This document shows, in pieces, positions 8,501 to 16,646 of a stretch of DNA of 32,863 bases. Source of the DNA: Rhodopirellula baltica (lineage in GTDB: Bacteria > Planctomycetota > Planctomycetia > Pirellulales > Pirellulaceae). A model generated the notes under the pieces. The model ran no database searches and had not been told where the DNA came from. It saw only the letters and a list, made by a program, of their open reading frames with translations. A program made the position numbers and the translations under genes. Location of the stretch: assembly GCA_002901265.1 (NCBI GenBank), contig PPHI01000093.1, positions 1-32,863 of the forward strand, read 5' to 3'. The stretch's first letter is position 1. The number at the start of each line of letters is the position of its first letter.

Positions 8501-10522
8501 GGCACGTTGTTAAAGTTTGTCGCCGATCGCGATGTCGATTTTTACTTGGACATTCCGCCAGTCATTCCAGCGGGATTGATTGCACTCCATTCGCCCCAGA
8601 CAAACGAAACCGAGTTGGCTCGTCGGTCCGATGTTGATGGACGCCAACTGGTTATCCCATTGCGTTTTCCAAAACAGTTGCCGGAAGAGGCCAATCAATT
8701 TTTTGCCGATGTTTTCTTCCGCGGTCTCCGCCGAGGCGGTGATGTCGAAGTCAAAGACTTGGTCGGTGGCCGCAGACTGGTCTTTGAACGTCCCGATTAT
8801 GGAGTCCCAGTCGCTCGCGTGACGCGAACACTGCAGCAACCGGAACGATTGATTTTGGTAATGGATTGCTCCGGATCAATGCGAACACCGACGAGTGGCG
8901 GTGGTGTTTCGAGATTAGAGGTCGCGAAAAACGCAGTGACGCAATTTTTGAAAGGCCTCGACCCCGCCACCGAAGTCGGGCTGATCGTGTTTGGCAGTCG
9001 CTATGGATTCTCCGAAAAGAACGGTCAAATTTTTCCGGAAATCGATAACGGACAACAAAAGCTCGCTGTCGAGGAACTCCAAGGCGGGCAAGCCAAAAAT
9101 GTCGGGCTTATCCGAGCGGATGAAACCGTGCGATACAACCCAAACTTTGATGTCCAGATGGTCCGCAAAGCGAGCCCGTTGGACCGCTCGCACCGTGAAG
9201 CACTAGAGAACGAAATCCAGAACCTTGGTGCGATCGGGGTCACGCCGACGTACCTAGCAATTGAAAAAGCCTACGCCGAACTTGGCAATGATTCCGGCCA
9301 CATCATCGTGTTGACTGATGGCAAGCCAAAGGTGATTTCAACAAGCGATCTTACCGTCGACGATTCCAGTCGATCGGCAATGACATTGGCCGACAGCCGG
9401 CGCAGCGACATCAAACTGACAATCGTCAAGTACCTCGACCAAGACACCGAACTGCGCCGCCAATTCCCCAGCGCCAAAGTGCTCGACGCGGCCGATGGCC
9501 AATCCCTGTTACGCTATCTGCAAGAAATCAGCCTGAAACCACGAATCGCTTGGCAGCGCCGCGGACAACAAGCCAGTCCGGAGGTTCCATTCGGTCAGTT
9601 GGTTCCGATCAGCACATGGCCGCCAGACGGCAGCGATTCACAAGTTGGACAACCGGTGATTCCGCCAGCCCGATTTTCGATTCGCGCAATCGTTCCGAGC
9701 GGAGAGTCACCGATCGACGAACTGACCGATGTTCAACTTCAAGGTGGCGAACGTCTGGAACTGGAACTGTCTCCGCAAGGCCTACAACACAAGGCGTTCG
9801 TGTATGAAGGGTCGTTGATTCGTGAATCGCTGCAAACCGAAATGCCAGATGCTGGGCGTTACGTGGTGCACGCCGGGCCACTCGGGAAGCGTTTCAACCG
9901 CCAACTCGCGATGCAAATCGCTATCGAAAGCGCCCAAGGCAATCGCTCCGATGGACGTTTCACACCACGTCCTTCCGACGTTTGGTTGGAACTTGAAGGG
10001 ATCGATAGCCGCCGTGGTCAACGTGGGCGAAAGCAAACCTATCTGTTTGGCATTCCAGAATTCAAAACAGACCAGTCGATACCAATTCTGCTTTGTCGAA
10101 TCGATAACTTTCCACAACGATTTGACAAGATCGATATCAAAGCGTGGTTTCGATTCGCCGACCGCCCGATCCCCGGTACTCCTTTGCCATTGTCGAGCAC
10201 CAATCCGCTGAAGCTTGACGGTATCTCTGGTGTGAGCTTTCGCACGGAAAAAACCGCCAATGACCAAGGCGGCATGACGGTTGTTGTCACGGAAAGCTAT
10301 GACGACTCACGCGAGCTCGCTTCCATCCGAGTGCTGCCGGATCCATTGCCTCAGAAATCGGCCACGGTGATCTACGATCAACTCCGCGTCGTCGTCCGCG
10401 AATTCGTTTACAACGACCCGGCAACTCCCGTCGCGATCTCCGTGACGGACCGTCAAGCGATCCAGAACGACAGCACCTTGTATGCGGAAGGTGATGTCTC
10501 AATTGACTTGGACAGCCGCTGA
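5501..10522 (+). CDS. Giant membrane-anchored protein: degenerate caspase-like domain plus VWA domain
   Basis: This encodes 1673 residues. A basic N-terminus is followed by one membrane segment at about 36-57, so the bulk is probably extracytoplasmic. Residues about 75-330 look like a C14/caspase-like domain. They include DDMLMVYLSAQG (151-160), VVLFIDASR (208-216) and a terminal DEDGNGVVTVGEIADHV. The usual SGHG is S157-A158-Q159-G160 and the usual D-A-C is D213-A214-S215, so both catalytic residues are replaced. A mostly helical region (about 340-1080) follows. The VWA domain starts near 1110 and has an intact MIDAS: D1122-C-S1124-G-S1126, Thr at 1248/1250, and D1273 in LTDG. The C-terminal 350 residues are beta-rich. 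No enzymatic activity is predicted for the caspase-like part; a metal-dependent adhesive or scaffolding role is likely. The start is the first ATG of a 5-kb uninterrupted frame; no clear ribosome-binding site is visible. Confidence 0.9.
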   Translation: MAKASQRAGWRRSKTGPVRQESDFGSRGRERRKLLFRVSLLTTFAVALAIVLLLVLLRKPDLKVPLVATVVSASGARTIDSPLYAAPNPFAAEDVELFQAWFSGGPNSPDENVKLVSDIRYCSGVLGQGKLVDQIVTPLLNATPGGPNDDMLMVYLSAQGLVDSGQPYFASGESRADKPESWVAGETLVKAIEETLANHANTKSGLKVVLFIDASRVGPQWDWGQLSDTFAEAWQNISATNENQIATIISSSPGERSWWDPRQGQGLFPIAITEALTGAADEDGNGVVTVGEIADHVRTRTASYAARMWNAQQQPMLLNEQARDWEVINQPATRPINPLPPFDVAKLRQDFEKIDQLWQRHNRLAERVHSPLAFDPMGWATLEKHLVRLESLAFSGRSYGNDFSALIVQCAADLAQFEKGSTALPKESALTELAQRNYFYPPSPLTSELEQAIAGWNKKPDPEAFPISLSPTEATRFLTDWLDETHYDAQSIALASTLLEKQRLASTARPAAFLEAHLIRLLSADDLQHVSEANRRDVIQSHIASRDVLFAGDLRVNLWLRDEFDAANEDRLRCLDQILSSSVDAKRSGTDRLREVVLPEMARLKNAATTVSEAYRLRDQMLHRVPRLAETLLADAQAFSQHELLEASQSRVFIKAAIDSLAELNQALRLPENNASARFADRLSELENAHSNAAKTMAALSDRLTSRVVKTVDVKALDALGMRQLFALLQGSGMADAVNRSRVHTKLCEVLSKSQATIEDVQSGGTRTQVSPVSENTDIATQTLRWQSIDEEPLWQYWIRRIDSGLGLAVTVDQERQTDQNENNPSPTTRLNQVFQRRGDSLRDSVANLSSGRLGDSLNAHTAIESPIEAHNRTGDPLTTRRLLSNWDVAIRSRSMLFSHAPPEIRAIGVARFELDKQFLLNDLARRTMDEFWCQAKSGDPGFCPPAAEQLLATRSSNQYYSRLPAKLDGEDLENRLLNLKTAIESTQTLRPMPNEELQQGTLLKFVADRDVDFYLDIPPVIPAGLIALHSPQTNETELARRSDVDGRQLVIPLRFPKQLPEEANQFFADVFFRGLRRGGDVEVKDLVGGRRLVFERPDYGVPVARVTRTLQQPERLILVMDCSGSMRTPTSGGGVSRLEVAKNAVTQFLKGLDPATEVGLIVFGSRYGFSEKNGQIFPEIDNGQQKLAVEELQGGQAKNVGLIRADETVRYNPNFDVQMVRKASPLDRSHREALENEIQNLGAIGVTPTYLAIEKAYAELGNDSGHIIVLTDGKPKVISTSDLTVDDSSRSAMTLADSRRSDIKLTIVKYLDQDTELRRQFPSAKVLDAADGQSLLRYLQEISLKPRIAWQRRGQQASPEVPFGQLVPISTWPPDGSDSQVGQPVIPPARFSIRAIVPSGESPIDELTDVQLQGGERLELELSPQGLQHKAFVYEGSLIRESLQTEMPDAGRYVVHAGPLGKRFNRQLAMQIAIESAQGNRSDGRFTPRPSDVWLELEGIDSRRGQRGRKQTYLFGIPEFKTDQSIPILLCRIDNFPQRFDKIDIKAWFRFADRPIPGTPLPLSSTNPLKLDGISGVSFRTEKTANDQGGMTVVVTESYDDSRELASIRVLPDPLPQKSATVIYDQLRVVVREFVYNDPATPVAISVTDRQAIQNDSTLYAEGDVSIDLDSR

Positions 10523-10526
10523 ATTC

Positions 10527-11357
10527 CTAGTAGTCAACTTCGATGCCGATATACGGCGTTAACCCTGGCGACAACACAGCCGTTTGTCCGAAACGGCCTT
10601 GCGCGGGAATTCGCAAGTTTAAGTGTTCGTAGTAGTTGTTGTTGAAGAGGTTGTCAGCTCCAAAAGTAACACTGACGTTGTCTCTTGGACGCAAGTAACC
10701 GCGTAGATAGCTCGTCGTAAATCCAGGAGTCGCGGTTTCCAAGGTAACCAGTTCCGTCTCGCTACGTGATTGGCCGGTACCGGGCGAAGAACTCAATGTT
10801 GCTAAGCGGTCCTGATTATCAACACAGCGAAGCCCCCATTCCAACCCCCAGCGTTGATCGTCGCTGGTGTCAGTCAAACGCAATCCGAGACGCCCTTCTA
10901 GTGGGAAGATTCCGGCAAGCGGTTGGTTGATTTCACGGTCTCGCCCATCGAGGTAGTTCAGGCTGGTAAACACCTGCACGCCACGAACCAAGTCAGCTTC
11001 GGTGTAGAACTCCATACCCGCGAGAGTCGCGTAATCCGTATTCGTTGCTCGCAACAATCGCGACCCTTGCGGATCATTGATCAGGTTCGCGTTGTAAGTG
11101 ATGTAGTCGACGACCCAGCTATGGAATGCTCCCATTCGGCCGCGAATGTATTCGTATTTCCAGTTCACCCGCGCGTCAACTTGCCAGTTGCGTTCCTTGC
11201 TCAATGAAGGATCGCCAATCATCCGGCTGAAACCGCTCTGGATAATCGCCAGAAACAAACCGTCGCTGTAACGTTGTTCCAAGGTTGGCAAACGCTCGGC
11301 ATAGCCGCCCCCCAGTCGCAACGACCATGCCGGTGCCAAATCGATATCGTTGGTCAA
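10527..11357 (-). pseudogene. TonB-dependent receptor, C-terminal beta-barrel part
   Basis: This is the distal beta-barrel of a TonB-dependent outer-membrane receptor. Characteristic features are GGGYAERLPTLEQRYSDGLF, ERNWQVDARVNWKYEYIRG, LRPRDNVSVTFGADNLFNNN and a C-terminus ending in aromatic Tyr (GIEVDY), as expected for outer-membrane barrel insertion. The displayed start is an in-frame TTG and not a true initiation site. Homology continues upstream as SDTLLSYFLTNDIDLAP once a single base is added near 11382. It converges with the VWA gene, with only 4 bp between the two stop codons. Confidence 0.82.
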
Positions 11358-11604
11358 GAAGTACGAAAGTAGCGTGTCCGAAACATCCAGTCTTCGACGA
11401 TCGGACCAGTGGCGGTGTTTCGGAAATTCGAGGTCGCATTGACGTCGCTCGGATCGGCTTGTGTATGCGCAAACGCAATACGGAAACCAGCGGCGGCATC
11501 AATGAAACTGATCGGTTTAAACGAGTACTCGGTGTACAGCCCCGGTTCGACGACTTCCGACTTTGGCAACCCGGTCGTGATCGTGCCGAGCGGGTTGCCG
11601 CTTA
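11354..11604 (-). pseudogene. TonB-dependent receptor, internal beta-barrel segment
   Basis: This short in-frame piece (SGNPLGTITTGLPKSEVVEP, then GLYTEYSFKP, IDAAAGFRIAFAHTQ) belongs to the same receptor. It is isolated by one frameshift on each side, near 11604 and near 11382. Both are resolved by adding one A on the plus strand (T on the coding strand) to a run of two or three. It is alternating amphipathic barrel sequence and has no start of its own. Confidence 0.72.
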
Positions 11605-12543
11605 ATCGCGGAAACCATTGAGATCATAGAACTCGTTGACCTGCTGCTTCATGTAGCGAACGTCAGCACCAAAGCCGATGGTTCGATCGCGATCGAGTTC
11701 CTGTGTGACGCCTGCCCGAACACCGGCGCTCAACATCTCGCCATCAACCGTTCCGAAAAAGGGACGATTCGGATCCGGCGGGTAAGGCAACGAACTTGCG
11801 GGGATGAAATTATCATCGTCGTCAGTTCGTTGGATGTTCGTCAATGAATCATCGACGCGTTGCAAAACGGGAAAATCACTACGCCGCTTGCTCGCCGCGG
11901 TCGTGTCGCCAAAAAAGTCGGTGTTGCTTACCCAAGAATCGACGCGATACGAAAAACCTGTTCGCTCGTTTCGGTGAATCCAGCTGTCAGCCAAAGCGTC
12001 ACTAGTTAACCCGTCGACATCAAAAAACTGACCTGCGTATTCCGTTCCGTCTTCGCTGATGTGCGTGTAGCGGATTTCATTACGGGTGTTGTCATCGATG
12101 TCGAATCCAATCCCCGACAACAGGTTGAACGCGTCGTAGCTGGAGGGAATCAACAGGCCATTGCCCGCGGCATAGTCGCTACCTTTTCGATAGCCGATGT
12201 TGGCGTAGTAGCCCATCGATTGGCCACCACCAAAGAAGGTCGCCGAATTGTAGGTCTGGCCACCGTTGGTACGGATATTGGTCCCCAATCGAAGATGGTG
12301 TTCGGTTCCGCATTGGTAACGTGGTGTCGAAATCGTATCGACATTCAAGAACGCAAAGCCACTTCCGTAACGCACGGTGTAGGGACCGCTGTAGACCTGA
12401 ACGTTGCCGATCAAGAACGGATCAATCTTCGAGAACACGCCGTCCAAATCGCTACGCGCCGGGAACAGATAGCACCCGTCCTGCGTGGTGTAGACTTGGC
12501 CGTTGTAGAAGCCGCGAATTTTGGGGTCAAAGCCGAGAGAACT
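11602..12543 (-). pseudogene. TonB-dependent receptor, plug domain and first barrel strands
   Basis: This frame carries the plug: GFDPKIRGFYNGQVYTTQDG, then RSDLDGVFSKIDPFLIGNVQ and VYSGPYTVRYGSGFAFLNV, the GPxxxxYGxGxxF pattern of TonB plugs. It continues into the first barrel strands, with Asn/Asp/Tyr-rich loops such as RTDDDDNFIPASSLPYPPD. The open frame begins near 12543 after a frameshift, so the ATG-like codon at 12447 is internal. It stops at 11602-11604 directly after FYDLNGFRD, while the next homologous piece continues in a different frame. The ligand cannot be assigned; no siderophore or B12 gene is adjacent. Confidence 0.82.
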
Positions 12544-13073
12544 TCGTCGCGCGCCTTAATCGTTTGCGTTGTCGATGACTCGACCAGCGTTTCACCGATA
12601 TCCGCGGACTGAGTCAGATTGAACGTCGACCCGGGAACGATTTCCACCGCGGGCGATTCGCTCAGGCCGATTTCACTGATACCTTGGCTTTCTTCGTACT
12701 GTTCGAGATAGTTCGGATCGCTTGGCAGGTCAGTCGCGTTACTTTCAAAACTCGCCGCACTGATTTGGTCCCAGTCTTTGAATGCCAGGTTTTCGGGAAG
12801 GCTGAAGCTGGCAAAGTTGGCATCTCCACCGACGTCAATGGGCTGAATCGCTTGATCGCTGACGGTATCGGCTCGCGGGCCGGTGAAGGGGTTCAGTTGT
12901 TCGAACTGAACAGGCAGGACCTCATCGCTGGCGAGAGCTTCTGCGATCGCCAGCAAGCGGAACTCGGGCTCTGGCAGCGTTGAAGGCGTTTCGTCGGCGC
13001 TTGTCGCTTGGCCTGCGCAGCATGCCGCCAAAGCAGCGGCAAAGCCTAAGACCGATGACCTGACGTGGAACAT
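12411..13073 (-). pseudogene. TonB-dependent receptor, signal peptide and N-terminal extension
   Basis: This is the 5' end of the receptor gene. The ATG at 13071-13073 starts a Sec signal peptide (MFHVRSSVLGFAAALAACCA, cleavage near ATSA-DE). A purine-rich GGGAATAGGG lies just upstream, and the longer open frame to 13205 lacks protein-like character. About 150 acidic residues follow before the plug, an N-terminal extension of unknown role. SADIGETLVESSTTQTIKAR may form the start of the plug. Homology is lost after KARDEV (about 12541), where the correct continuation is in another frame. The reading to 12411 is out-of-frame. With three frameshifts the complete receptor would be about 850 aa. 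Confidence 0.78.
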
Positions 13074-13350
13074 CCCTATTCCCAATGGTTGGCGGCACAG
13101 CATCGTGTTTCGAGGCGCGTGTCCATGCGCCTGTGGGGGTCTGGGGGCGTACGATCCTTGCACACATCCCAGCACGGTGTATTGATGAGTGATCGGTTTC
13201 CCCAAACGTGGCTAGACGATTTGTAGCGAATTCCAACGATTTACCGGAAAACACGCACCCTAGCCACGGCTCCCATCCTTCCCGAACACCCTATCCCGCA
13301 CAGTCAATCACGAACGCGGGCGACATCATCGCAACCGTCCCGGATTTGAT

Positions 13351-13644
13351 CGCCCCGGAGGGGCTGCCACCGGTCTGGGTAATGCACCAACGTCGGCCCC
13401 TCCGGGGCGTATCTATTCTCGATGACGACGCCTCGGGGCTGCCACCCCGAGCTAACGACGCAGACTCCTCCGGAGTCGAAACGCACGATTGTTGCTCCTC
13501 GAAACATGCGTAATGTTGCATGACGCCGAAACATTGCTTCAACGTACGCCCTGGATCTGATCGCCCCGGAGGGGCCGTCTTGGGTAGCTCGGGGCGGAAG
13601 CCCCGAGAATCGCATCCCAACATGCGCAATCGCCCCGGAGGGGC
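13351..13644. repeat. Cluster of GC-rich palindromic repeats
   Basis: This 540-bp gene-free stretch contains repeated self-complementary modules. CGCCCCGGAGGGGC occurs at 13351, 13562 and 13631, and its inverse GCCCCTCCGGGGCG at 13396. CTCGGGG...CCCCGAG hairpins lie at 13432-13451 and 13588-13607, and GACTCCTCCGGAGTC at 13463-13477. The order [CGCCCCGGAGGGGC]-spacer-[CTCGGGG loop CCCCGAG] is kept at 13562-13607 and in degraded form at 30333-30383. It lies between the divergent TonB receptor and HAD genes. It may be a dispersed intergenic element and may also help termination; coding potential looks absent. Confidence 0.8.
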
Positions 13645-13743
13645 CGCCGTCGGTCTGGTTGCGGAAGGCGATGGCCTGTTAGAAAATCCGCACCGTCGCG
13701 TTCAACGCACAACGCTAATGCCTCTCAAGTTCTTGCCACCACG

Positions 13744-14370
13744 ATGTCCGAAATTCAATTCGTCTATTTCGACCTTGGCAACATCCTCATCGCGTTTGAT
13801 CCGAAACTCGCCAGCGCAAACCTCGCCCGCATAACAAACGTGACTGAAGAGAAAGCGTGGGACGCGCTGTATGCGAGCGGTCTTGAAGATCGCTATGAAC
13901 ACGGCGAACTTGATGGACCTGAGTTTGCCGAACAGATCCGCCATGCTTTGGGCGTAACACAACATGTCGCTTCTGACCAAGTGATCTTGGATGGGATCAG
14001 CGATATGTTCACCCCGATTGAGTCGATGGTTGAAATTGTTGAACGGACTCGGCGAACGGTCGGACGCATCGGGATTTTGTCGAACACGTGCGAAGCTCAC
14101 TGGGATTGGATTCGGCGTCAGAGCTGGGGCGTCTCGAAACTTCAATTCGATGTGACGGTCTTAAGTTGCCGCGTCGGTGCGATGAAGCCGGCAGCAGAAA
14201 TCTATGCGTCTGCTGCGGACCAGGCAGACGTTCCGCCGGCGTCGATCCTTTTTATCGACGACAAACAGGAGAACGTTGACGCGGCTCGGCGGCATGGCTG
14301 GCGTGCGTATCGTTGCCTGGGCGGCGAAGAGGCGGGGCGTACCCTTGAGAACGAATTGAACTTCGACTAG
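13744..14370 (+). CDS. HAD-superfamily phosphatase, YihX-like
   Basis: This encodes 208 residues with all four haloacid dehalogenase motifs. Motif I is YFDLGNIL with nucleophile D10, and Gly replaces the second Asp, as is usual in the YihX-type sugar-phosphatase group. Motif II is S113 in ILSNT, motif III is K148 in MKPAAEIY, and motif IV is D172/D173 in FIDDKQENVDAA. The helical insert at about 20-90 forms a small C1-type cap. Such enzymes dephosphorylate small phospho-metabolites (glucose-1-phosphate for E. coli YihX); the substrate here is unproven. It is cytosolic, with no signal peptide. It is a single gene, followed by a 24-nt palindrome before the sulfatase. Confidence 0.85.
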   Translation: MSEIQFVYFDLGNILIAFDPKLASANLARITNVTEEKAWDALYASGLEDRYEHGELDGPEFAEQIRHALGVTQHVASDQVILDGISDMFTPIESMVEIVERTRRTVGRIGILSNTCEAHWDWIRRQSWGVSKLQFDVTVLSCRVGAMKPAAEIYASAADQADVPPASILFIDDKQENVDAARRHGWRAYRCLGGEEAGRTLENELNFD

Positions 14371-14436
14371 CCAACCTGGGCGACGAAGTCACGTCAGCCA
14401 GACCCGGTAAGGGAAACGAATCACCGATCACAAAGA

Positions 14437-14460
14437 GGCAACTTGCTGCAGCAAGTTGCC
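14437..14460. terminator. Perfect 24-nt palindrome
   Basis: GGCAACTTGCTG is followed directly by its exact reverse complement, giving a 12-bp perfect inverted repeat 66 bp after the HAD stop. There is no T-tract. It could be a terminator-like hairpin or a binding site for a dimeric regulator upstream of the sulfatase. Confidence 0.45.
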
Positions 14461-14570
14461 AGCGGTGGTATCCTGGGAGTCTCCCCATCGGTGGCAAAAG
14501 CGATTGATCGCTGCCATCGCTCTCCTGCCTCCACAACGCTTTGGCGAAATCAATCAAGGACTACTCTTCG

Positions 14571-16376
14571 ATGAATCGCTGCCTCTCACTCGCCTTGCTG
14601 TGTCTCTGCTTCTGCAACGTTGCATTGGCCGGCGAACGCCCCAACATTCTTTGGTTGACTTGCGAAGACAACAACGTCAACTGGGTTGGCTGCTATGGCA
14701 ATCCCTATGCAGATACACCCAATATCGACCAACTGGCCAAAGAGGGATTTCAATACATGCATTGCTATGCGAACGCGCCGGTGTGTGCGCCTCAGCGTAG
14801 TACGTGGATCACCGGGGTCCATGCGATCTCGATGGGTACGCACCCCATGCGAAGTCGCTATCCGATCCCACATGACCAAATCAAGTACTATCCAGACCTG
14901 TTGAAGCAGGCCGGATACTTTGTCGGAAACGATCGCAAAACAGATTACAACATCGGCGGACGCGAAGACGGAAGTGCTTGGGACACCAAAAAGACCGACT
15001 GGAATTCATTAAAAAACCATCAACCCTTTTTCATGGTGATCAACAGCACTCAATCGCACGAGTCAAAAGCGTTCGGTAATGTCAACCAAACCAAACGTGA
15101 TCCGAGCAACGTTCGCTTGGCAAAATACCATCCTGACATTCCGGTGATCCGCAAAAACTATGCGCACTACCACGACGCCGTGAAAAAGATGGACGATGAA
15201 ATCGGACTTGCTCTGCGAAAGCTGGAGGAAGCAGGACTGGCGGAAAACACCATCGTGATTCACAACTCTGATCATGGCGGCGTCATCGCGAGGAGCAAAC
15301 GTTTTCTATTCAACAGCGGGACACACTGCCCTTTGATCATACGGATTCCCGAAAAATTCAAACACCTTCGCCCTGGTGACCCTGGATCCAAAATTGACGA
15401 TCTGGTCAGCTTCATCGATATGCCCAAAACTTGGCTGGACATCTGCGGTGCCGAAGCGCCGGACTACATGCAGGGCAAAGTCTTCTTGGGCCCCAACAAA
15501 GAACCCCGAAATTACCATGTCAGCTTTCGTGGCCGGATGGACGAACGCTGTGATAATGTGCGTGCAATCCGCGACCGCAAGTTGTTGTTGATTCGCAATT
15601 ACATGCCTTACGCACCTTGGGGTCAGCACCTGAATTACCTATGGCAGATGGAAGCCACTCAAGCTTGGGAGCAGCACCATCTCGCTGGCAAAACAGACTC
15701 CATCACGGGACGTTTCTTTGGGACCAAACCACCGATGGAGTTGTACGATACTGAAACGGATCCAGACAACGTTCACAACTTGATCGACGACCCACGTTAT
15801 GCGGCCGATATCGCCCGATTGAACGGCGAACTCGATCGATGGCAAAGAGACATTTTCGACTCGGGGCTGCTGCCGGAAAGCGAAGTGGTCCGTCGAAGCG
15901 AAGCGTGTGGCAAAACGATCTATGAAATGGTCCGCACGCCTTCACTTTATGATATCGAACGTTTGCAAAATGCCTCTGCCGTTGCAGTGACGCAAAATCC
16001 AAGCGATCTCAACCAACTCTACCAATTCTTGGACGACGAAGACTCAGGTGTTCGCTACTGGGGCGTTGTCGGACTCTTCAACCTGCAACCATCGACGACG
16101 GTCGACATCGATCGGGTGCGCAAGATGTTGCAAGATGACTCGCATCACGTGCGAGTCATGGCCGCATGGATTTTGTACCGCGATGGCGACAAAAAGACCG
16201 CACAGCAGTGCTGGAACGATCTGCTACGCAATGACTCCTATGCTTCGCTAAAGATCTTCAACGTCGTTGACTGGATCGGCGATGGTATCGAGCCATACCG
16301 CGAAGCGATGCAACAATGTGACTTCAGCCACGGCGACTATGTCAATCGGATGAAGGAATACATGGAACTTCGGTAA
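14571..16376 (+). CDS. Exported sulfatase with HEAT-like C-terminal tail
   Basis: This encodes 601 residues. The ATG at 14571 begins a Sec signal peptide (MNRCLSLALLCLCFCNVALA) and has AAGGA about 12 nt upstream; the open frame reaches 14541, but those ten residues would precede the signal peptide. The alkaline-phosphatase/sulfatase fold starts at RPNILWLTCEDNN. C72-A-P-Q-R is the C-x-P-x-R motif whose Cys becomes formylglycine. NSDHGG holds late metal/active-site residues. The last ~100 residues (DLNQLYQFLDDEDSGVRYWG, DDSHHVRVMAAWILY) look like HEAT-type helical repeats, possibly a partner- or substrate-docking module. It hydrolyses sulfate esters, probably of sulfated polysaccharides, outside the cytoplasm. 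A separate anaerobic or oxygen-dependent maturase must activate it; none is in the window. Confidence 0.92.
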   Translation: MNRCLSLALLCLCFCNVALAGERPNILWLTCEDNNVNWVGCYGNPYADTPNIDQLAKEGFQYMHCYANAPVCAPQRSTWITGVHAISMGTHPMRSRYPIPHDQIKYYPDLLKQAGYFVGNDRKTDYNIGGREDGSAWDTKKTDWNSLKNHQPFFMVINSTQSHESKAFGNVNQTKRDPSNVRLAKYHPDIPVIRKNYAHYHDAVKKMDDEIGLALRKLEEAGLAENTIVIHNSDHGGVIARSKRFLFNSGTHCPLIIRIPEKFKHLRPGDPGSKIDDLVSFIDMPKTWLDICGAEAPDYMQGKVFLGPNKEPRNYHVSFRGRMDERCDNVRAIRDRKLLLIRNYMPYAPWGQHLNYLWQMEATQAWEQHHLAGKTDSITGRFFGTKPPMELYDTETDPDNVHNLIDDPRYAADIARLNGELDRWQRDIFDSGLLPESEVVRRSEACGKTIYEMVRTPSLYDIERLQNASAVAVTQNPSDLNQLYQFLDDEDSGVRYWGVVGLFNLQPSTTVDIDRVRKMLQDDSHHVRVMAAWILYRDGDKKTAQQCWNDLLRNDSYASLKIFNVVDWIGDGIEPYREAMQQCDFSHGDYVNRMKEYMELR

Positions 16377-16466
16377 CGCTGCTTACCGCCCCCAGGGCCA
16401 AAAAGGAAAACCTACCAGCGGTTTCACGCGGGAAACTCTCGCGAGATAAACCGCTTCTACTTTGCA

Positions 16467-16497
16467 AGCTTGCCAAAGAGAGTCGACTTGGCAAGCT
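16467..16497. terminator. Hairpin downstream of sulfatase
   Basis: A 10-bp stem AGCTTGCCAA / TTGGCAAGCT with an 11-nt loop lies 90 bp after the sulfatase stop. It overlaps a second palindrome, GCAAGCTTGC at 16464-16473, so two mutually exclusive folds are possible. There is no T-tract. Confidence 0.35.
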
Positions 16498-16646
16498 GCG
16501 GAATATCGGCAGTTGGCCAAACCCGCGATTGGCAGTTTTCCAAGGAGCATCAGGTGTGAAAGTTTAACGTCTGCGCGGCCTTTGCCCGATGTAACGATTA
16601 GGAAGAAACCTTTCAAGCTCCCTGATCTGCAAACTGACCGACCGCA

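Noticed and set aside
12061..12612. 183-aa plus-strand open frame
   Set aside because: It is antisense to the TonB plug region, which carries recognised motifs; the plus-strand product has no signal, domain or ribosome-binding site.
13074..13205. Cobalamin or other riboswitch ahead of the TonB receptor
   Set aside because: There is a short GGCGC...GCGCC hairpin, but no B12-box or other conserved riboswitch core could be found.
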